From Gelatoporia subvermispora B (taxonomy: Eukaryota > Basidiomycota > Agaricomycetes > Polyporales > Gelatoporiaceae): a stretch of 64,000 bases of DNA. Below the pieces are notes generated by a model. That model saw only the letters and a list, made by a program, of their open reading frames with translations. It was not told where the DNA came from and ran no database searches. Positions 57,740 to 64,000 of the stretch are shown here, piece by piece. A program made the position numbers and the translations under genes. Every line of letters begins with the position of its first letter. The stretch's first letter is position 1. The stretch covers positions 563,009 through 627,008 of the forward strand of contig KB445806.1 of the NCBI GenBank assembly GCA_000320605.2. Reading direction: 5' to 3'.

Positions 57740-58962
57740 CACGCCTGTCCGACCTCCTCTATCGCCAGTGCCCTCTGTCTGTCCTGCTGTCCACGATGGC
57801 GCCTGTAGCTCCAGCAGTACAGTGTTTCGCGGCGCTCACAGCGCTGCATTACTCGATGTCCCCGACAGTCCTACAAGATAACCCGATTTCTTTGTTCTGT
57901 GCGTATGGACGGGCAAAGAGGATTTGTGTTCCTGCCTGTTCCGGTCTATGATACTAAAGTACTGGTACTGCGGCTTTGAGCATCGCGTGGTCTGTGCGGT
58001 CTGTGCGATCGTGCGCGGCGAGGGGCGGGTGGTCGAGGGGTTGGGGTTAGCACGACCCCGGGTCCCCACGAGAAGGTCGCGGAGGACAGGAGCAAGCGCG
58101 GGAAGGAGACGCCGCAATTTGCGAAGTTGAGAGGTGCGTAGTGTGTCTAGAGGTGGCAGGACTCGTGCTGAATATATTGATGAGCATAGGACAGACCGGA
58201 CAGTCGGCGGCTCATGAGGAAGAAGTGGAGTTGCGGCGGGCTGGCCCTGTACTCATTTTTCTATAAGCCTGTATCTGGATCATTGCTTTCCTTCTGAGCA
58301 TCTTCGCGAACTCGTCGGCTTCGGCATTCCAACATCATCTATTTAGCAAGACATATTCACACACACCAGTCGCCATGAGCAACTGCCTCCCATATCTAGG
58401 TCTGGGCCCGCACATCGCATGGTTTCACAGATTTTCAAAATTGTACTATCCATTACTTTGATCGCTAATCAATATCTTCTGATCCAGCTTCACACAGCTC
58501 TTGGTTTGCGTCAAGTCGAAAGTCCGATGAGATACCAAAGTTCGCCTTTGACTTATTTACCTACGAACCGCCGACTCGTACGGCACGGTGACTACTACTG
58601 GTGTGACGAATACTAGTGCCTTTCCCTGTCACTGCAGACTGAAATGACCGACCGACCTTGTATCCTCCCACCGCCGGAGTCCCTGTTCCGGCAATCCCTC
58701 GATGTGTTCATACATGCTCAACTCGCGTATGCAGCGTTGACCTGGCATGCGGGTCAATTCGCGATTGGGTGTCCCACCATGTCCCACCCTCTGGCATGGT
58801 CTCCAGCGCCATTGTTCAAAGAGTGAAGCCCCGTACTGTTCGGCGAGGCAATGCCCTTGTCAAATATAGCTTGCTGAATTCTATAGGCACTATCCAGCGG
58901 CTCCGAACCTAGCTTAGTGCCTGTGTCCTGGCTCGTTTCACCTCAGTGCACTCGAGCCGCTC
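57740..58962 (+). repeat. NLR spacer block S4, copy right of the transposons
   Basis: Matches 13840-14930 and 25280-26030: near 57740-57840, 57960-58060 and 58660-58900. No gene is recognised. It is the spacer in front of the truncated fourth NLR. Confidence 0.65.
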
Positions 58963-59578
58963 GGGGTGCTTTACGATTCCGTTCGTAAGGCACTTGCACG
59001 TGGTCCATAGACGGACAAGTCATGGGCGAATGGGAGGCTACGAGTTCATTATGATGGATCCATGGGAAACATAAGCGGTCCGCCACAATTCCTTCTTCAT
59101 CGTAAAAAATTGAGGAACGTCTATTTGCAGCGAGCTCGGGAAAGACCATCCTCTGGTATGCATTACACTTCCTGATTATTCCATATTCGCTAACCATTAT
59201 CCTACGCTTTCTAGTACTGCCATAATTGAGAACGTCAGACGGCTCTGCCTGGTTCGGTCGGGGTCTATCTTGGCTTACTTGTACTGTGACTTTCAAGACG
59301 CAGCAAATCAAAGCACCCGCGGATTTTATCACATCTACTTATCCACTTCTCGGCGGAATCACATACCTGTAGCCAGCTTCTCTCTGGCCTTTGGTCGTCG
59401 CATCGTGATGGTTCACAGCGGCCAAATGAACACGAACTTCGCCAGGGTCTCAAGAGAATGCTAGAACTCTTGGCGGACCATGATTACTTGTACATCATCA
59501 TCGACGCACTGGACGAGTACCCCGACTCAAGCTTATACTCCCAGCGTGAAGATGTGTTCCAGTTAATCCACGAAAATT
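58963..59578 (+). pseudogene. NLR relic: NACHT fragment of a fourth unit
   Basis: Starts in the middle of the exon that reads WFIDGQVMGEW in NLR-B, directly after spacer DNA, so the Goodbye domain is lost by deletion. The P-loop exon (GKTIL at 59143-59157) and TAIIENVRRLCLV follow, then LYCDFQDAANQSTRGF. Walker B is present (YIIIDALDEY, with Tyr for the usual Cys). Several small deletions shift the frame between 59310 and 59450, and homology ends near 59578. No ankyrin repeats remain. It is a decayed copy without a plausible product. Confidence 0.8.
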
Positions 59579-59769
59579 GTGACGCAACACGTTGCGCAGT
59601 GCAACGCACGAACGTGATCTGGCGTTTAGACCGTCGGGTGACAGTGCCGAAGTTCTTAGTTTCTTTGCCTGCTACCTTCGCGGGTGGGGCAATTTCGTGC
59701 AGGTTTTTGCTATATATGAGCTAGATACTCAACTACATTGTACACAAACAAATTTGGCAAATCAGGATG
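59579..59769. other. Unassigned gap between NLR relic and P450
   Basis: No gene or repeat is recognised. Presumably contains the 3' flank of the minus-strand P450. Confidence 0.4.
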
Positions 59770-60743
59770 TCAAACGCGCACATGACGCTTAACGAGCAGT
59801 GGCATCTGGTTACCCTTCTCAATCTCGCTTTTCACGATGGGTCTTTGCGCAACTCCAGGTCTCTTGGTGACATCGCCTGCTGGAACGGCTAGCTCAAACT
59901 CGAAGGCCCGTACCAGCGTGAAGATCAATACCTTCATCCTGATGCGATGATTGAGGTAAGTTGCTAGGAAACAAGGAACGAAGGGCCAGACGTACTCCAC
60001 GAGAGTGAATCGGTATCCGATACATGCGCGAGGTCCACCAATGAATGTAAGCATGTTACTCCAAGCACCAGGTATCTCCGAGATGGTCTCTGGCGGCGAC
60101 TTCCATCTTTCTGGCTTATATTCGAACGAGTCCTCACCCCAGAGCGACTTCGCTCTGTTAATCGCTAGGATTGGAATAAGCACAGCAGTGCCTTTTTCTA
60201 ATCTACAATCAAATGAGCAGTGGATGTCAGGTTTTATGACATACAACTCACGGTACAGTGTGATGGGCCTGCCCGCGCGTGTCTGTGTACGGTGTGCCCA
60301 AAGGGAGTACAGTGTCTTTCGTCAATTCTCGGGTGGTTACTGCTACGGGTGCATGGACGCGAAGGGTTTCGCGCACAACGGCATCCAAATACTGCAGGGA
60401 GTTCAGCTCATCCATCGTCGGGGTCTCCGTGTTAAGAGTAAACAGCTCCTCTCGAAGTTTCTTCTGCACTTTGGGCGCTTGCGTGAGGGCATAGAGACAC
60501 CACGTAACCCCAGAGCTGGTTGTCTCATGACCAGCAACCAGGAATCTGTCAGACAAGTTGACATAGGTAATTTCGCCTCGAATTTTCCCAAGCTCACGTT
60601 GGCACCTCTACAGTATCAGATTTGTCAGTGTATCAAGAATGAACGATGAGGCATACGTACGCCAAACAACATCTTCGTCTGACAGCTTAAGGTGATCAGG
60701 CAAATCTGTAGCCATGTTTGCCTTGATCAGTGTTAGTGCTTTT
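59770..60743 (-). CDS. Cytochrome P450, C-terminal half, cut by a hAT element
   Basis: Read on the minus strand. The first visible words are [20 protein letters not shown], then after an intron [20 protein letters not shown] (helix I with AGHETTS), [22 protein letters not shown] (ExxR), and after another intron [26 protein letters not shown], and the heme loop [17 protein letters not shown]. It ends KRHVRV and TGA at 59770. The membrane anchor and about 250-300 N-terminal residues are missing. Homology stops exactly where the hAT end begins (60744), so the rest should lie past the far end of the hAT element, outside the window. P450s are heme mono-oxygenases of the ER membrane; the substrate cannot be told. 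It looks intact up to the insertion. Confidence 0.85.
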
Positions 60744-60800
60744 CAGGGGTAGGGGTAACCCGTGAGGGTTGGGCACCCCTACCCACCAGGGTCCGGGTCC
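60744..60800. repeat. hAT left end with internal hairpin
   Basis: GGGTAGGGGT (60747-60756) and ACCCCTACCC (60775-60784) are perfect inverted repeats inside the end. GGGTCCGGGTCCGGGT follows at 60789. Such short G-rich motifs are common near hAT ends. Confidence 0.7.
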
Positions 60801-61103
60801 GGGTCACCGGTGCGGTGCCCGTGGTACCCTTGCCTGACCCCCGGTACCCGCATCGCGCGGGCTGCACATGGCGCCCATGTGGCTGGCACGTGGGCCGCGC
60901 CACTTCTCAGGCGCATGTCGGGGGCGCGCATTGGTACGTCGGCCGGTGCGCTGCCCAATTAGGCAAGTTTTCGCTCGTTTACGATCTGCTCGTCGATACT
61001 TCCGTGTACTATACAGTACCCGGTTATGTAATCCTCCACTCTGATACTCTCCCTGGGCTTATATTATCGAAGATCTTGAGGCTCTGCTCTGCTTGAATTT
61101 ACT
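60801..61103. promoter_or_regulatory. hAT subterminal region and presumed transposase promoter
   Basis: GC-rich up to about 60960, then a C/T-rich stretch before ATG 61104. No gene is seen. Confidence 0.45.
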
Positions 61104-64000
61104 ATGTCCGAATCTGCTATTGAGCCTCCGCGCCCCGTTCGCAAGCGCAAGGTGACCGAAAAGGCTGCCGCTGCCGCCGAGGAGCAGTCCACCAAAAAAG
61201 GGCGCCCTGTACCAGAGCCTCGGACCACCTCGAACGAGACCTTGCAGTCGGACACGGCTGTCGCGCCCGAGAAGCAGCCCTCCGTGCCAGGGTCACATGC
61301 TGCTGTCGAAACAACCGCTTCGATGTCAGTGTCACAGACATCAGTTCGCACCATGCGCAGCCTGTCAGTATCCACAGAGGGCGGCAGCACAATCGATCTA
61401 TGCAGCGATGAAGACGATCCCCCCGAGCCACCATCTGTGGACCCGGAACATGAACTCAGTGAGCTTGTTACGATCTTCTTATTCAGTTGCACACTCACAA
61501 CAACTACCAGAGCTCTTGTCCACTCGCTGGACCTCTGCTGTCTATGCATTCTTCAAGCCCAACGTCGACATCCATCATGACAAGACTGGGCGACGTGCTC
61601 ATGTCTTCAAATGCGCCAATCGCAGCTGTCACGAGAAAGTCCAACGCTTTCTCGACACCAAAGACTCTACCTCCACTGGGAACCTTCGCAAGCATGCCCA
61701 TGCATGCTGGGGTGCCAACGCTCTCGACGCTGCCAACCAGCACAAGGATATCGACGCCGCCCGCAAGGCTATTGTCAAGTACGAGCGCACAGGTCTTATC
61801 ACCGAGTCTTTCAGATGTTCTGGTGCCGGGACAGTCACATATTCTAGCCGTCAACATACGGCCTTAGAAGCCAGGTACGTGCGAATACATTTATCTCCTT
61901 ATCTGTTCCTAAGCCATCTTAGGGCCGCGATTGTGCGCTGGTGCGCCCAAAGCCAGCGCCCTTTCAGCATCGTTAAAGACGAAGGCTTCAAGTGCCTGAT
62001 GAAGACTGGGCGCCCTGAATATCAGTTACCCTCAGTGCCGACGGTCTCCCGTGATGTCCAGGCTGCGTTTGAAGGTGCACGCAAGCAAATCGAATGCCTT
62101 CTGAAGGTGCGTTCTCTTTGAACTTTGATATTTCCGAGCTAATCACTAACTATCTATTCTACAGGAGCATCCAGGCGAATTAAGCTTCGCCACGGATTGC
62201 TGGACGTCCCCGAACCATCAGGCCTTTATGGCCATTACGGTACATATGCATCATCAAGGCAAGCCCTTGAGCATGCTCCTTGACATCATCGAGGTGCCTT
62301 CGGCTCACACAGGGACCAAGTTGGCCTCTGTGTTTCAGCAAGTTCTCGAGGACTACCATCTGCAGGACAAGGTTAGTCTACTATCACTTTTCCCGCTTCA
62401 TTTTAACAGTGTATCTCTAGATTCTTGGTGTTACTCTAGACAATGCCACGTCGAACGACATGATGATCGACCGGCTCGCAGAGCTTCTTGACGACTTTCC
62501 AGGTGCAGCCAATCAAACGCGCTGCTTCGCGCACATCGTAAACCTTGTGGTCAAGAGCATCATGCTCGCGTTCGACTCACGTAAACACGGGAAAGAAGAT
62601 CCTTTGCTCGCTGCTGAAGACATGCTCGCAGACGTTCTGGAGAACCTTGACCTCGAGCCCGAGGATGGTGACAATCTGGACAGCCTCGAGGTGGAGCATG
62701 ATGATGAAGATGGTGTTGTCGACGAGAGACATCTCATGACAGACAGCGCACGCGAGGAGCTTGACAACGACATCGAGCCCATCAAGCACATGCTAACCAA
62801 GGTTGGCTTCTGGGCTTCTAGTTTTTGGGAGTACTGACACTTTCTTTGACAGATCCGCAAGCTGTCATTCGCTGTCATTCATTCGTCGACCCGACTTCTT
62901 CCCCGGTGGTTCAAAATTCTCGCTAAACTCAACATGCCCAAGCGAAAGATCCCGCGTGACGTTGCTACGCGTTGGAATTCTACCTACGAGATGCTCACGT
63001 TTATACGTGAGTATCGAGAGGCCATCGATACACTGACAAGTGACCGCGCCCTCAGTCTACGACAATTCGAGCTGAGCGACGAAAAATGGGACATCGTGTC
63101 TCAGCTTGAGGATTCTCTCAAGGTATGTATTCTTATCTCACCCTTGTCTCTCGGATCTGAACTCACCATGCTTCTCTTGCAGATCTTCAAGCATGCGACG
63201 CAATTCTTCTCGCGTGCGACGCCAAATCTCACGACAGTTATTCCCGCAATGGATTTCATCAACAAGAGTCTCACGACTGCATCAACTGATCCACAATATC
63301 TGCTGTGCATCCGGGCAGCCCTTGCCCTGGGCAAAGCGACGCTCAATCGGTACTATGATAAGACGGACCACTCAGAGGTCTATCGTATTGCAATGGGTAC
63401 GTGTAGCTTAACGTCTCGAATGGATTGCAAAGCTGATTTGGATTACCAGTGCTGCATCTGAAACACAAACTTAGTTATTTCAAGACTGCGCGGTGGGAGC
63501 AAGAATGGATCGACGCCGCAGAAGACATTGTGCGTGCGGAATGGTCCCGTAAGTACGCGAATCGCACGAGCGAATGGGACCACAAGGGATCGACAACGTC
63601 CGGACTAGAGCGGGTATGTTACATGTATACTACGCTGATATTCCCATCACCATGCTAATTTCCTTTGCTTCCCATTCCCAGAAGCCATCGGAGAACGTCT
63701 TCGATGACCTGTTCTTGGACAGCTCCAGCACTCCGACACGAGAATCGCGTGACAAATTAGATCGTTATCTCGCATCGGAGTGCGAAGATATTAGTGACAA
63801 GACCGAGGAGGCAATGCGCTGGTGGCATAACCGCCGGCATCAGTTTCCTCGCCTCTCAAGGATGGCGTTGAATTATTTGAGTATTCCCGGTGAGCCATCG
63901 ACTTGTATAGCTGAGCCGAACCTTGACTGACCCGAGATCTGTATAGCGACATCGGTTGACGTCGAGCGTGTATTCAGTCGCGGTCGACTGTTGCTATCAC
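61104..64000 (+). CDS. hAT transposase (BED-type finger, RNase H fold, hAT dimerisation)
   Basis: ATG at 61104; about nine exons, and the 3' end is beyond the window. The N-terminus is basic and Ser/Pro-rich (PVRKRKVTEKAAAAAEEQ). A BED-like zinc finger follows (WTSAVYAFFKPNVDI, CANRSCHEK, STSTGNLRKHAHAC). The RNase H-like core starts with PGELSFATDCWTSPNHQAFM (first catalytic Asp), then ILGVTLDNATSND (second Asp) and RCFAHIVNLVVKSIM. A large helical insert follows, with the hallmark RDVATRWNSTYEML. The C-terminal dimerisation region is AMRWWHNRRHQFPRLSRMAL, and after an intron ATSVDVERVFSRGR, where the Glu completes the triad. All catalytic residues are visible and no stop breaks the inferred exons, so the element may be young. 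Confidence 0.9.

Larger units (their letters stand above)
60744..64000 (+). mobile_element. hAT transposon, 5' part, inserted in a P450 gene
   Basis: Begins CAGGGGTAGGGGTAACCCG at 60744, a typical hAT-like CAGGG start, followed by GGGTCCGGGTCCGGGT repeats and then the transposase gene. The right end and the expected 8-bp target duplication are outside the window; on the left the duplicated 8 bases should be GTGCTTTT. Confidence 0.82.

Noticed and set aside
1..64000. tRNA and rRNA genes
   Set aside because: Scanning by eye found no convincing cloverleaf or rRNA words. A tRNAscan run would be needed to exclude them.

Overview
The window is from a filamentous basidiomycete genome, most likely an Agaricomycete. 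Genes are split by many short GT-AG introns (plus one good GC-AG candidate). Gene content is typical of that group: STAND/NLR proteins with a Goodbye-type N-terminus, a NACHT domain and ankyrin repeats; Kyakuja-Dileera-Zisupton (KDZ) DNA transposons carrying TET/JBP dioxygenase and HMG-like cargo genes; a hAT transposon; and a P450. There are no tRNA, rRNA or CRISPR features that I can support.

Backbone. About 1-37.1 kb and 57.7-59.6 kb form a degraded tandem array of NLR units, each an NLR gene followed by several kb of related, mostly non-coding spacer. Unit 1 (NLR-A) is cut in its ankyrin repeats by a KDZ element (KDZ-1, 409-8403) flanked by a 7-8 bp duplication. Unit 2 (NLR-B, 15.25-20.0 kb) has the full domain order but a nonsense codon and a 670-base assembly gap inside its ankyrin array; a TKL-type protein kinase follows at once (20.0-21.5 kb). 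Unit 3 is split: its Goodbye half lies on + at 26.37-27.78 kb and its NACHT-ankyrin half on - at 31.70-29.14 kb. Flipping 27782-31704 rejoins the gene and also rejoins the spacer to the base, so this is a clean inversion. A fourth, badly truncated unit lies at 57.7-59.6 kb.

Transposon nest. About 37.2-57.5 kb, inside the spacer of unit 3, is KDZ-2: a divergently transcribed accessory gene, a TET/JBP gene and a transposase. The last intron of the KDZ-2 transposase has been invaded by a second, larger element, KDZ-3 (about 43837-56370). KDZ-3 has 33-bp terminal inverted repeats and a target duplication made from the intron's 5' splice site region. It carries its own transposase, a TET/JBP gene, a gene with zinc-binding motifs and two RNase H1 N-terminal-type domains, and an HMG-like gene. 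Within both elements TET/JBP lies about 100-125 bp upstream of the transposase on the same strand.

Right end. A P450 on the minus strand (59.77-60.74 kb) retains its C-terminal half and heme motif. It is cut off exactly where a hAT element begins (60.744 kb); the hAT transposase runs off the window. Gene models are reconstructed by eye from reading frames and splice motifs, and their exon edges need transcript support.
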